Positions 1-8,653 of a stretch of 32,467 bases of DNA are shown in pieces. The DNA is from Candidatus Colicola caccequi (GTDB taxonomy: Bacteria > Bacteroidota > Bacteroidia > Bacteroidales > Paludibacteraceae), in NCBI GenBank assembly GCA_018065205.1, contig JAGHTR010000215.1, forward strand, positions 1 through 32,467. Reading direction: 5' to 3'. Position numbers and translations under genes: made by a program. Position 1 is the first letter of the stretch; each line of letters begins with the position of its first letter. The notes below the pieces were generated by a model. It worked only from the letters and a program-made list of their open reading frames with translations. It did not search any database and had not been told where the DNA came from.

Positions 1-15
1 TTATTGGGTAAATGA
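1..15 (+). CDS. last codons of an upstream gene (possibly rbfA)
   Basis: One frame reads Leu-Leu-Gly-Lys and then a TGA that overlaps the ATG of the next gene in the ATGA arrangement used elsewhere in this window. Bacteroidales often have rbfA just before this ABC permease, and RbfA there tends to end in a similar Leu-Leu-x-Lys tail. Only four codons are visible, so the identity is inference from context and chance is possible. Confidence 0.2.
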   Translation, partial: LLGK

Positions 16-1229
16 CCAAAGTAGAGTTGAAAATAGCCTGGCGGTATTTATGGGGCAAGAAGAGCCATAATGCCATTAATATCGTGAGTGGAGTGAGTGC
101 CGCTGCCGTGATGGTAGTGACGGCTGCGATGGTGTGTGTGCTGAGTGTGATGAATGGTTTTGGGGTGGTGATTGAAGGCATGTTCTCGCATCTGGATCCG
201 GACTTGCGCATTGAGCATCGGCAGGAGGCCAGTTTTCAGACCGAAGGTGCGGTCTGGGATTCGATCCGAACGATGGATGGTGTAGCGGTGTTTTCAGAGA
301 CGGTCATCGGCACGGCGTTGGTGGAGTATAAGGACCAACAAATTCCTGCGCAGTTAAAGGGTGTGGACTCGTTATATGAGCAACTGACGGAGATTGATTC
401 CATCATCGTAGATGGGCATTACGAGGTGTTTGATGGTAAGTTCTACAGCACTGTGATGGGCATCGGACTGAGTAATCAGTTGAGCGTTGGGGCGCATTTC
501 ATTCATGGTCTGCACCTGTATGCACCTAAGCGTAGAGGTGAGGTGGATATGCTGAGGCCGGAAGATAGTTTCAATCGCCAAACATGCTTCATGGCCGGTA
601 TTTTTGCGGTCAATCAGATCAAGTACGACGATAAGATGATGCTGGTGGATATCCGCATGGCACGGCAGATGTTTGATTACGACGAGCATGAAGTGACTGC
701 CGTAGAGATTGGTGTTGACGGCGAAGTGGGGAAGGTGAAGAAAGCGATTGAGAAAGTGCTGGGAGAAGAATACAAGGTGATGGACCGCTATGAGCAGCAG
801 GCGGATTTCTTTAGGATACTGAAGATAGAAAAATGGTTGACGGCCTTGTTGATGGTGTTTATTCTGTTGATAGCATCGTTTAATATAATCGGTTCGCTGA
901 CAATGCTCATTATAGATAAACGTGCGGATATACGCGTGCTGCGCGACTTAGGTGCCGACCGCCGGCTTATCCGCAGGATTTTCCTGATTGAAGGCTGGCT
1001 GATTTCGTCCTTGGGTGCTATATTGGGACTGGTACTGGGTGTGGCGTTGTGCGTCATTCAGGAGCAGTATGGTATATTGCAATTAGGCAATGGCACCCAG
1101 TACGTACTAAGTGCCTACCCGGTGCATGTAGAGATAATGGATTTGATCTGGGTGACAATGATGGTGCTGGGATTAGGGGCTGTCGCAGCATGGTATCCTG
1201 CCCATAAGATTGAGATAGAGAACGAGTGA
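12..1229 (+). CDS. LolC/LolE-type ABC transporter permease (FtsX family)
   Basis: This is an inner-membrane permease of the lipoprotein-releasing (LolCDE) or MacB/FtsX type, 405 aa. The topology is the family's: one membrane segment near residues 22-48, a large periplasmic domain (about 50-275), then three segments near 278-302, 325-349 and 378-396. The conserved stretch after the second segment (IIGSLTMLIIDKRADIRVLRDLGA, about residues 292-315, key residues KRxDIxxLRxLGA) is the FtsX core where the permease meets its ATPase. No ATPase gene is next to it, which is usual for this gene in Bacteroidales. The start overlaps an upstream stop (ATGA), and the end overlaps xerD by one base. The family call is firm; whether the substrate is outer-membrane lipoproteins is inferred from family. 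Confidence 0.87.
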   Translation: MTKVELKIAWRYLWGKKSHNAINIVSGVSAAAVMVVTAAMVCVLSVMNGFGVVIEGMFSHLDPDLRIEHRQEASFQTEGAVWDSIRTMDGVAVFSETVIGTALVEYKDQQIPAQLKGVDSLYEQLTEIDSIIVDGHYEVFDGKFYSTVMGIGLSNQLSVGAHFIHGLHLYAPKRRGEVDMLRPEDSFNRQTCFMAGIFAVNQIKYDDKMMLVDIRMARQMFDYDEHEVTAVEIGVDGEVGKVKKAIEKVLGEEYKVMDRYEQQADFFRILKIEKWLTALLMVFILLIASFNIIGSLTMLIIDKRADIRVLRDLGADRRLIRRIFLIEGWLISSLGAILGLVLGVALCVIQEQYGILQLGNGTQYVLSAYPVHVEIMDLIWVTMMVLGLGAVAAWYPAHKIEIENE

Positions 1230-2122
1230 TGAAAGATATACGCAAAGACTACCATATTTACCTGAAGTTAGAGCGAGGTCTGAGTGAGAACTCGGTGCTG
1301 GCCTACGAGCAGGACTTACAGAAACTGGTGGACTACTTCAACGAGGCGCAAGTAGGTCATCCGATAGAGGATGCCACGTATGAGGACTTGGAGGCTTTTG
1401 TGTATAACCAGTTTTCCGGCAAGACGGCCGCCCGCAGTCAGGCACGTATATTAAGTGGGATTCATTCGTTTTATCGCTTTTTGCTGTATCATAATTACCG
1501 AGACGATGATCCGAGCGAATTGATTGAGATGCCTCGCAAGGAGTTGCATCTGCCTAATACGCTGACGTTGGAGGAAGTGAATAAATTAGTGGAGGCGGTG
1601 GATTTGAGTAAGGCGGAAGGGCATCGCAACCGTGCGATGATGGAGATGCTGTATGGCAGCGGTCTGCGCGTAAGTGAGTTAGTGAATCTCAAACTGAGCG
1701 ATATGTATCGTCAGGAGCAGTATATGCTCATTCATGGGAAGGGCAGTAAGGAGAGACTGGTGCCTATTTCGCCGGAAGCGGATAAATGGTTTGATTACTG
1801 GATGGAGGACCGCAGTCATTTGACGATAGAGACGGGTCAGGAGGACTATGCTTTCTTGAACTGCCGCGGGCATCAGTTGACGCGAATGATGGTGTTCACT
1901 ATTATCCGTCGATTAGCCGCTGCTGCCGGAATAAAAAAGACTATCTCTCCCCATACATTGCGGCATTCGTTCGCAACGCATTTGCTGCAGAACGGAGCCG
2001 ACCTGAGAATCATTCAGCAGTTATTGGGTCATGAAGATATAACGACGACGGAGATCTATACGCATGTAGATATCCATGATTTACGCAAGGCTATCTTGCA
2101 GTACCACCCTGCCAATCAATAG
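1229..2122 (+). CDS. xerD: site-specific tyrosine recombinase XerD/XerC
   Basis: Tyrosine recombinase of about 297 aa that resolves chromosome dimers at dif. An N-terminal SAM-like core-binding domain (about 1-85) precedes the catalytic domain. All catalytic residues are visible: R147 (in GSGLRVSELV), K171 (in GKGSKERLVP), H242 and R245 (HTLRHSFATHLL), H268 (LLGHEDI) and nucleophile Y277 (TEIYTHV). I place the start at ATG 1229, which overlaps the TGA of the permease gene by one base; a GTG one codon earlier (1226) is an alternative. Its stop overlaps the next start (TAGTG). XerC and XerD cannot be told apart from this one gene; XerD is the usual label for the copy in this context. Confidence 0.92.
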   Translation: MKDIRKDYHIYLKLERGLSENSVLAYEQDLQKLVDYFNEAQVGHPIEDATYEDLEAFVYNQFSGKTAARSQARILSGIHSFYRFLLYHNYRDDDPSELIEMPRKELHLPNTLTLEEVNKLVEAVDLSKAEGHRNRAMMEMLYGSGLRVSELVNLKLSDMYRQEQYMLIHGKGSKERLVPISPEADKWFDYWMEDRSHLTIETGQEDYAFLNCRGHQLTRMMVFTIIRRLAAAAGIKKTISPHTLRHSFATHLLQNGADLRIIQQLLGHEDITTTEIYTHVDIHDLRKAILQYHPANQ

Positions 2123-4464
2123 TGAAGAGATGTATTGTCATAGTATGTGCGACGCTGATGATGGTGAGTATGGTAGCCCAGAACACCACCATCGTGGGGG
2201 AGATATACGACAGTCAAAGTGGCGAGCCATTGCCGAATGTATCGGTGTATATCCCCGGCACACAGATTGGCACGACTACGACGGCAGAGGGTGTTTTTTT
2301 GTTACGTTGTGATTTAGAGCGCAGCGCTCGCGTAACTGTTTCCAGCATAGGGTATAAGACGACTCATTTCAAGATTGAGCCGGGTCAGTCGGCCGGTATC
2401 GATATTCCGCTGCAAGAGAAGAACACGCAGTTGGAGGATGTGTTCGTGCTGCCGGGTGAGAATATGGCGTTGCCACTATTGGAAAGAGTGAGGAGGAATA
2501 ACGCAAACGTAAACGCAAACGTAAACGAAAACGAAAACGCAAACCAATTGACGGAGACGAAATTGTATCTGAGTGATATAGAGGCGAAGCACTTAAAGAG
2601 ACATTTATGGCAGAGTCTGCAAGCCGGTATGATTGCGCAGAGTGATTCGACGTATTTGCTGCCTCTTTATCGGCAAAAGACCGTGAATGGAGTGAAGGAA
2701 TCGCAGGCGGTAATGATGGCCGAAACGGACTATGAAATTCTGCTGAGCGGTATGGATGAAACGGTGAATTTTTACAAAAATATCATTCCTATTTATAATA
2801 CCTCTTTTTTGAGTCCATTAGCCGGTGATGGCAATACGTTTTATCGGTATTACTTAGTGGATTCGGTGGCTACGGCGCAGGGTAAGACGTATCAGGTAGA
2901 TTTTAAGACGCGCAATCCGTATTATAAGACGTTTGATGGACAGATGTGGATTGATTCGGCTTCGGCAACTTTGGTGGCCATTGAGGCGAACGTACCTCGT
3001 CAGGTAAGTGCCAATTACCTGCATCAAATGCGTATTGAACAACATTTTGATAGTCTTAGTCACGGTGTGAGCAGCGAGTATCGCAGTATGTTGCTGGATT
3101 TTGCCATCAAAGCCGACTCCAGTCATTTCTTCCCGACGGTGCTGATTGAACATAGGAAGAGATGTACGCTATCTAACGTTGACGTTAACGAGGACGTTGA
3201 CGTTGACGTTGACACGATGATGGCGAAGGTGGCGGATAGTCCGATTATGCGTACAGCGCGGTTCTTTGCGTATGTGATTCAGAATGCGTATATTCCGACG
3301 GGCACAAAGGTGGAGATAGGAAATGTAAGTGAGATTATCCATGTGAATAATCAAGAGCAGGTGCGATTGGGTTTGCCGTTGCGTACATCGCCTACGTTAT
3401 GGAAGAACGTATGTTTGGAAGCATACGCGGCATACGGCATAGGTGACCATGCGTGGAAAGGAATGGGTACGGTGCATTGGAATATGCCGACACTTAGACG
3501 CAATATGCTGCGGCTGCGTTATGCCGATGAATACGTGTATTCTGAGGTGTCGGACTTTGACCGACTGATGCGTGAGAATGCAGTATGGAGTCCGCAAATG
3601 GGCATTACCACGGCCATGATTAAGGGACTATATAAGGGCAGTTATACGTATAACTCTGCCGTTCGTAATCGTGAGATACGATTGGATTGGGAGAGCGATT
3701 GGACAGACCATTTAGAAACGCAGACCCGGGTGAGTATAGGTAGAATGGGATACGGCGAACCAACCCGGAACTACAATGCTCAACCGTCCTTTAGATATGG
3801 CAAGTTGAGTGCTGTATTCCGGCTGAGTTGGAATGAGAAAAAAGTGGATTTATATTGCCGTCGCGTGCATATCTATAATCATTTGCCGGTGCTGTATTTA
3901 GGAGGTGAAATAGGTAGTGTACACATGGATGGCGAAGAGGGAGAGCATGTATATGGTAAATTGAACGTGATGTTGCGTCATCACCAGCCGTTAGGGGCAG
4001 GCGGACAATTGGATTACATGATAGAGGCCGGTATTATATTGGGGGTGGTGCCTTTCCCAATGCTCAATATCTTTGATGGCAACCAATCGTATGCGTATGA
4101 CCCTTATCGATTCACGTTGATGCATAACTACCAGTACGCTGCCGATCGGTATATGCTGATGCATGTGGATTGGAATGGCGGAGGCTGTTTATTCAATCTT
4201 ATTCCCGGAATACGGGTATTGCGACTGCGTGAGTTAGTGAGTTTTAAGATGGCATACGGAGGACTGTCCGGTAAACATAATGAGTTGTTGGCTTTTCCCG
4301 ATGGACGCTTGAATAATTTGACTACACCGTACGTGGAAATTGGTGTAGGAATAGGTAATATACTGCGTATAGCCGATTTGATGAGTGTATGGCGATTGAC
4401 GCATCGTGATGATCCGGGTGCTCCTAATTGGTCCATGCGTTTTAGATTTCATATAGATAGTTAG
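2122..4464 (+). CDS. DUF5686 / carboxypeptidase-regulatory-like outer-membrane protein
   Basis: A 780-aa exported protein. A signal peptide (about 1-19, ending SMVA before QN) is followed by a carboxypeptidase-D regulatory-like beta-sandwich (about 22-107, typical GEIYDSQSGEPLPNVSVYI start) and a long region with alternating, aromatic-rich beta strands that fits the DUF5686 outer-membrane barrel family of Bacteroidota. No function is established for the family; a surface or transport role is inferred. The start is GTG at 2122, overlapping the xerD TAG by one base. The next in-frame ATG (2158) would cut the signal peptide in half, so GTG is preferred. Two hexanucleotide tracts inside the gene encode Asn-Ala/Val/Glu and Asp-Val runs. 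The next gene starts two bases after the stop. Confidence 0.8.
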   Translation: MKRCIVIVCATLMMVSMVAQNTTIVGEIYDSQSGEPLPNVSVYIPGTQIGTTTTAEGVFLLRCDLERSARVTVSSIGYKTTHFKIEPGQSAGIDIPLQEKNTQLEDVFVLPGENMALPLLERVRRNNANVNANVNENENANQLTETKLYLSDIEAKHLKRHLWQSLQAGMIAQSDSTYLLPLYRQKTVNGVKESQAVMMAETDYEILLSGMDETVNFYKNIIPIYNTSFLSPLAGDGNTFYRYYLVDSVATAQGKTYQVDFKTRNPYYKTFDGQMWIDSASATLVAIEANVPRQVSANYLHQMRIEQHFDSLSHGVSSEYRSMLLDFAIKADSSHFFPTVLIEHRKRCTLSNVDVNEDVDVDVDTMMAKVADSPIMRTARFFAYVIQNAYIPTGTKVEIGNVSEIIHVNNQEQVRLGLPLRTSPTLWKNVCLEAYAAYGIGDHAWKGMGTVHWNMPTLRRNMLRLRYADEYVYSEVSDFDRLMRENAVWSPQMGITTAMIKGLYKGSYTYNSAVRNREIRLDWESDWTDHLETQTRVSIGRMGYGEPTRNYNAQPSFRYGKLSAVFRLSWNEKKVDLYCRRVHIYNHLPVLYLGGEIGSVHMDGEEGEHVYGKLNVMLRHHQPLGAGGQLDYMIEAGIILGVVPFPMLNIFDGNQSYAYDPYRFTLMHNYQYAADRYMLMHVDWNGGGCLFNLIPGIRVLRLRELVSFKMAYGGLSGKHNELLAFPDGRLNNLTTPYVEIGVGIGNILRIADLMSVWRLTHRDDPGAPNWSMRFRFHIDS
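2500..2544. repeat. in-frame hexanucleotide tract AACGNA (7.5 units)
   Basis: Seven consecutive 6-bp units of the form AACGCA, AACGTA or AACGAA plus a final AAC. They lie exactly in the codon frame of the DUF5686 gene and encode Asn alternating with Ala, Val or Glu (residues 127-141), just after the regulatory-like domain. Gain or loss of a unit would change the protein by two residues without a frameshift. Confidence 0.95.
3175..3213. repeat. in-frame hexanucleotide tract (A/G)ACGTT (6.5 units)
   Basis: Six 6-bp units (AACGTT, GACGTT, AACGAG, then GACGTT three times) plus a final GAC. It is in frame in the DUF5686 gene and encodes Val-Asp dipeptides (residues 352-364). It is the second such tract in the same gene and shares the ACG core and 6-bp period with the tract at 2500. 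Confidence 0.93.
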
Positions 4465-4465
4465 T

Positions 4466-5443
4466 ATGTTAGGTGTTTTATTTGCATTATTGCTACAAAT
4501 GTCCGGATTCATCGAGACTTTCAGTGATACAACTGCGGCTCATGAACAATGGTTAGGCGACTGGTCTAACCTGACGATTAACCGCAAGGAACAATTGCAA
4601 AACCATGTAGATGGTGCTGCGGAGAGTCTGCTTATTCGGGCTTCGGATGCCTCCGTGAATGCCGAATGGAGTTTTTGGACGCGTATCTATGGTGGCTGTT
4701 CAGCGTATAACCTGACACGGTTCTATTTGATGGAGGACGAGGAGTTGCAAGAAGGTTATTATGTACAAGTGGGAGGTACGAATAAGAATGTGACATTATA
4801 CCGACTGCATCGAGGCGAAGGCACGAAGGTGATTGAGGACGAAGCGCGTGTAAAAGGATTGGGTTCGGACGCCAGAGTGAATGTCCGACTGACTCGTTCT
4901 AATGATGGTGCTATGCAACTATATAGTTTAGTGGAAGGGCAGGATACGGTGGAGATGCGAGAGGGAAGTTATTGGGTTGATTGGTTACAACCGACCTGGG
5001 TGGGACTGATGATTAAGAACAGTAAGGAAAGAGGAACGGATATGTATTTTGATAGCATCGTGGTGAGAGGAGAGGCGCAGCAAGCACCTATCCCGGAACC
5101 GCAACCCAAGGTGGGGGAAGTGACATTGGCTTTATCAAATGAGTGTCTATCATTGAATGGAGACGGATATGAGGATGAAGTGAGAATTGATTATACCATT
5201 GCTAATGCAGAGGAAGACGAGACCGGGTATTGGTACACCTCTGCCATCTATGATGCAGATGGTATTATTGTGCGTGATTTAGGACGACATTTGCCGATGG
5301 ATGCGAGCGGTTCTATCGTTTGGGACGGTAAGAATCGTTTTGGTCAAAAAGTAGCTATTGGTATCTATATAGCGGTTGTAGAGATTACGAACGAGCACGC
5401 GCGTCCTGTCAGGGAGCGCTTTACGATCGCCGTGTTACATTGA
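4466..5443 (+). CDS. secreted beta-sandwich protein with FlgD-like C-terminal domain
   Basis: A 325-aa protein with a short hydrophobic N-terminus (about residues 1-14) that may be a weak signal peptide. Residues about 15-200 resemble the domain that opens many Bacteroidota lamin-tail surface proteins (FxETFSD, then WSFWTRI, then a GYYVQVGG strand). Residues about 215-325 resemble the FlgD Ig-like fold, with the typical SLNGDGYEDEVRIDY, GSIVWDGKNRFGQKVAIGIY and final strand. The lamin-tail domains that normally sit between these two parts are missing. It starts two bases after the DUF5686 stop, so it is probably the last gene of that operon, and it ends two bases before the convergent MATE gene. 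The domain calls are by eye; the function is unknown. Confidence 0.65.
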   Translation: MLGVLFALLLQMSGFIETFSDTTAAHEQWLGDWSNLTINRKEQLQNHVDGAAESLLIRASDASVNAEWSFWTRIYGGCSAYNLTRFYLMEDEELQEGYYVQVGGTNKNVTLYRLHRGEGTKVIEDEARVKGLGSDARVNVRLTRSNDGAMQLYSLVEGQDTVEMREGSYWVDWLQPTWVGLMIKNSKERGTDMYFDSIVVRGEAQQAPIPEPQPKVGEVTLALSNECLSLNGDGYEDEVRIDYTIANAEEDETGYWYTSAIYDADGIIVRDLGRHLPMDASGSIVWDGKNRFGQKVAIGIYIAVVEITNEHARPVRERFTIAVLH

Positions 5444-5445
5444 TT

Positions 5446-6792
5446 TTATTTGAGTTTGGGATGAACAACCATCAGCATGATCGCAGCGGTAATCGCTGAG
5501 ATAGTATCACTTATGGGTAATGCCCACCATACGCCTAAGATAGGGTTGGATACGAAGAAATTAGGCAGGATTAATGCCAAAGGAATGAGGTATAGTACTT
5601 GTCGAGTGAGGCTGAGGAAGATGGACTTGCCAGCCATACCGATGGATGTGAAGAAATTGACGGTCACCATTTGGAATCCGACGAGGAGCATGGAGCAAGC
5701 GAGGATGCGGGTAGGCAGGATAGTGAGCGAAACGAGTTGGGTGTCATGGGTGAACATCTTAACCATGAGATCGGGCACCATTTCACCCAATAGGAAGACT
5801 CCTCCCATTACAAAGGTGGCGCAGATGGAAGTAAGATACATCGCCCGCCACATACGTCGATATTGTTTAGCTCCGTAGTTATATCCAACAATCGGTTGCA
5901 TGCCTTGGTTGAGTCCCATCACAATCATGGCGAATACAAAGGTGATTCGGTTGATGATACCGAAACTGGCCTTTGCCATATCGCCACCATAGAACATGAG
6001 GCAGTTATTGATGATGACCACTACAAAACAGTGGGCTAAGTTCATGAGGAAAGGTGATGTACCAATGGCCAAAGCACGGCGTGTAATGGCTGCATCTAAA
6101 CGCCATATTCCCCGATGAAAATGGATGATTTCTTTAGGATTACAGAAGATCATCATTTGCCAAATGACGGCAATGGCTTGTGAAATGATGGTGGCTAACG
6201 CTGCGCCGCGTACGCCCATATCGAACTTAAAGATAAAGATGGGGTCAAGGATGACATTCACAAATACCGCCACGATGGTTGCAGCCATGGATGAACGGGG
6301 GTGCCCCATGGATCGTAGAACGCTATTAAGACCAAAATAGATATGCGTGAGTATATTGCCGTATAGGATGATTTGCATATACTCGCGTGCATAAACTATA
6401 TCTACATCGCTGGCGCCGAAGGCATAGAGGATAGGGTTGAGGAAGGCGAGGCCGATGATCATGACCAGAGAGGAGAGCAGGATGTTGAGGACAATGACGT
6501 TGCCTAGCACTTTATTGGCACTCTCGTAATCTTTCTCACCTAATTTGATCGCCACCATTGTGCTGGCTCCTACACCCACCAGACTGCCGAATGCCGCACA
6601 TATATCCATGAAAGGTTTGGCTACGGTTAATCCGGATAGCGCCATGGCTCCGCATCCATGTCCGATAAAGATAGAGTCCACTATGTTATATAGTGAACTG
6701 GCGGTCATTGCGATGATGCCGGGCAATGCATACTTAACGAGCAGTTGGCGTATAGATTGCGTTCCTAATTCAGTGGCTTTGATGTTGGACAC
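5446..6792 (-). CDS. MATE family multidrug/Na+ efflux transporter
   Basis: A 448-aa protein with about 12 hydrophobic segments arranged as two similar halves, as in MATE (NorM/DinF) exporters, which expel cationic drugs using a Na+ or H+ gradient. The N-terminus (LLVKYALPGIIAMTASSLYN then VDSIFIGHGCG) and the mid-protein MGLNQGMQPIVGYNYGAKQY are family signatures. The start must be GTG at 6792: no in-frame ATG lies between it and the upstream stop. That stop belongs to mrp in the same frame, with only four sense codons between the two genes. It is the last gene of the holB operon. The substrate is not predictable. Confidence 0.9.
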   Translation of the reverse strand: MSNIKATELGTQSIRQLLVKYALPGIIAMTASSLYNIVDSIFIGHGCGAMALSGLTVAKPFMDICAAFGSLVGVGASTMVAIKLGEKDYESANKVLGNVIVLNILLSSLVMIIGLAFLNPILYAFGASDVDIVYAREYMQIILYGNILTHIYFGLNSVLRSMGHPRSSMAATIVAVFVNVILDPIFIFKFDMGVRGAALATIISQAIAVIWQMMIFCNPKEIIHFHRGIWRLDAAITRRALAIGTSPFLMNLAHCFVVVIINNCLMFYGGDMAKASFGIINRITFVFAMIVMGLNQGMQPIVGYNYGAKQYRRMWRAMYLTSICATFVMGGVFLLGEMVPDLMVKMFTHDTQLVSLTILPTRILACSMLLVGFQMVTVNFFTSIGMAGKSIFLSLTRQVLYLIPLALILPNFFVSNPILGVWWALPISDTISAITAAIMLMVVHPKLK

Positions 6793-6804
6793 GGGTGGTG
6801 GAAG

Positions 6805-7845
6805 TTAGGCAGTGATTAGTTGTTGAGCAATAGCATCAAAGATTGCAGCGGCGGGATGCCCCTCTTGCATGGCAATGGGAGCACCTTGGTCCCCGGCTTC
6901 GCGGATAGACTGCACCAAAGGCACTTGTCCCAAAAGAGGCACTTGCAGTTCATTGGCGAGATCCTTGCCGCCATCTTTGCCGAATAAGTAGTAGCGATTG
7001 GATGGCAGTTCGGCGGGGGTGAACCATGACATATTCTCTATGATGCCGAGTACAGGCACGTTAATTTTTTCGTTTTGGAACATATCCACTCCTTTACGCG
7101 CATCTACGAGTGCGACGGGCTGAGGGGTAGTGACGACGATGGCACCGGTCAGGTGCAGTTCACTCATCATGGTAAGGTGGATATCCGAGGTGCCCGGAGG
7201 CAGGTCAATGAGGAAATAATCCAGGGTTCCCCAATGGCCATCTTGGATGAGTTGTTTAATGGCATTGGATGCCATTCCTCCGCGCCATACCACGGCCGAG
7301 TTCACATCTACGAATAGACCGATACTGAGCATCTTGATACCATATTGTTCAATGGGTTCAATCAGGGTTCGTCCATCTTCCTCAACGGAGTAGGGACGGC
7401 AGTCTTCAATATGGAACATCTTAGGGATGGACGGTCCGTGTATATCGGCATCCAGCAGTCCGACTTTGAGTCCGCGCTTAGCCAAAGCGATGGCTAAGTT
7501 AGCAGCTACGGTTGATTTGCCTACACCGCCCTTGCCGCTATGGATGGCGATGATATGTTTGGCATCCAATGCAGGACGTTGAGTGCCGGGTGTGGTTGTT
7601 TTCTTGAATTTAGTATGAATAGTGACGGCGGCATTCGGTTCGGCATAGGTATGTATGGCCGTTTCGGCTGCCTTGAGCATAGATGCGAGGAAGGGGTCGT
7701 TGTCCTTGGGGAAGATCATGGAGAAAGATACATCAAATCCTTGAATGCGAATATCATCTTCGAGCATTCCGCTTTCAATTATATCTTTTCCTGTTCCGGG
7801 ATAGCGCACATGGCGCAATGCATCAATTATTTGTTGGGGATACAT
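6805..7845 (-). CDS. mrp: Mrp/ApbC (NBP35-type) iron-sulfur carrier P-loop ATPase
   Basis: A 346-aa cytoplasmic ATPase thought to hold and transfer Fe-S clusters to apoproteins. An N-terminal MIP18/DUF59 domain (about 1-80) is followed by the deviant Walker A GKGGVGKS at 104-111, then LLDADIHGPSIPKM and the DLPPGTSDIHLT motif. The C-terminal CxxC that bridges a [4Fe-4S] cluster in many Mrp dimers is absent: after IIENMSWF the sequence reads TPAELPSNRYYLFGK with no cysteine. Other Bacteroidota Mrp proteins, as I recall them, look the same here. It lies between trmB (6 bases) and the MATE gene (12 bases). Confidence 0.9.
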   Translation of the reverse strand: MYPQQIIDALRHVRYPGTGKDIIESGMLEDDIRIQGFDVSFSMIFPKDNDPFLASMLKAAETAIHTYAEPNAAVTIHTKFKKTTTPGTQRPALDAKHIIAIHSGKGGVGKSTVAANLAIALAKRGLKVGLLDADIHGPSIPKMFHIEDCRPYSVEEDGRTLIEPIEQYGIKMLSIGLFVDVNSAVVWRGGMASNAIKQLIQDGHWGTLDYFLIDLPPGTSDIHLTMMSELHLTGAIVVTTPQPVALVDARKGVDMFQNEKINVPVLGIIENMSWFTPAELPSNRYYLFGKDGGKDLANELQVPLLGQVPLVQSIREAGDQGAPIAMQEGHPAAAIFDAIAQQLITA

Positions 7846-7851
7846 GTTTGT

Positions 7852-8652
7852 TTAGAGTTTAGTGTTTAGGACTTGGTAGTTCCGTCCGTAGGAGCGATAA
7901 GTGTCCTTCTCGATTTCAATGGTTGGTTCGATGAAATCTGACTTTTTTGTCAGTTTCCAAGTGATATAGTTGATTTTGAGTCCACGGTCTAACCACTGTT
8001 GTTCATAGTGCGTTTGCAGTGCCTGCGCTTCATGTAGCAAGGGCTGATTAGCATTAGCGGGTGCATATAAGTCGGCAGTGTCGGCAATGAGCGGGTAGCG
8101 GTTGATACGAATCATTTCGCGCGTGTACGTGGATAAAAAAGGACTATCGGTTTTGAGGTGAATGAGTCCGTCGGGGATTATCACTTCCTGGTAGCGTTGC
8201 ATAAAGAATGATGAGGTGAGTCGCTTGGTAGCTTTTTTCATTTGCGGATCCGGGAAGGTAATCCATATCTCTGCTATTTCATCGGGAGCAAAGAAACGTG
8301 ATAGCATTTCGATGTTGGTACGTAAGAAAGCCACATTGGTTAGGTTTTGTTCAATGGCTTGTTTGGCTCCGGCCCACAGACGGGCGCCTTTGATGTCCAC
8401 TCCGATGAAGTTCTTATCGGGATAGAGGGCGGCTAGTCCGACGGTGTATTCTCCGCGTCCACATCCCAGTTCGAGTACGATGGGATGGGTGTTGTGGAAG
8501 TATGTATCGTGCCAATGTCCGCGCATGGCTTGCACGGATGTATCTTCGCGACTCTCAAACTTACCTTCGGCATTGAGTTGTCCGATGGCGCATTGGAAAA
8601 CGTTGGAGAACGTCTCCATTTCTGCAAATTTTTTGAGTTTATTCTTACCCAT
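7852..8652 (-). CDS. trmB: tRNA (guanine-N7-)-methyltransferase TrmB
   Basis: A 266-aa SAM-dependent enzyme that makes m7G46 in the tRNA variable loop. The SAM motif VLELGCGRGEYTVGLA and the following FIGVDIKGARLW are clear, as is the TrmB signature ITFPDPQMKKATKRLTS, in which QMKKATKRL replaces the proteobacterial WPKKRHHKRR. The C-terminal active-site region (LKTDSPFLSTYT) is present. The start MGKNKLKKFAEM is the form usual in Bacteroidota and lies one base after the gldH stop, so translation is probably coupled. Confidence 0.93.
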   Translation of the reverse strand: MGKNKLKKFAEMETFSNVFQCAIGQLNAEGKFESREDTSVQAMRGHWHDTYFHNTHPIVLELGCGRGEYTVGLAALYPDKNFIGVDIKGARLWAGAKQAIEQNLTNVAFLRTNIEMLSRFFAPDEIAEIWITFPDPQMKKATKRLTSSFFMQRYQEVIIPDGLIHLKTDSPFLSTYTREMIRINRYPLIADTADLYAPANANQPLLHEAQALQTHYEQQWLDRGLKINYITWKLTKKSDFIEPTIEIEKDTYRSYGRNYQVLNTKL

Positions 8653-8653
8653 A

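Noticed and set aside
5444..5445. A bidirectional terminator between the convergent operons ending at 5443 and 5446
   Set aside because: No hairpin can be drawn in the short gap or the flanking 40 bases.
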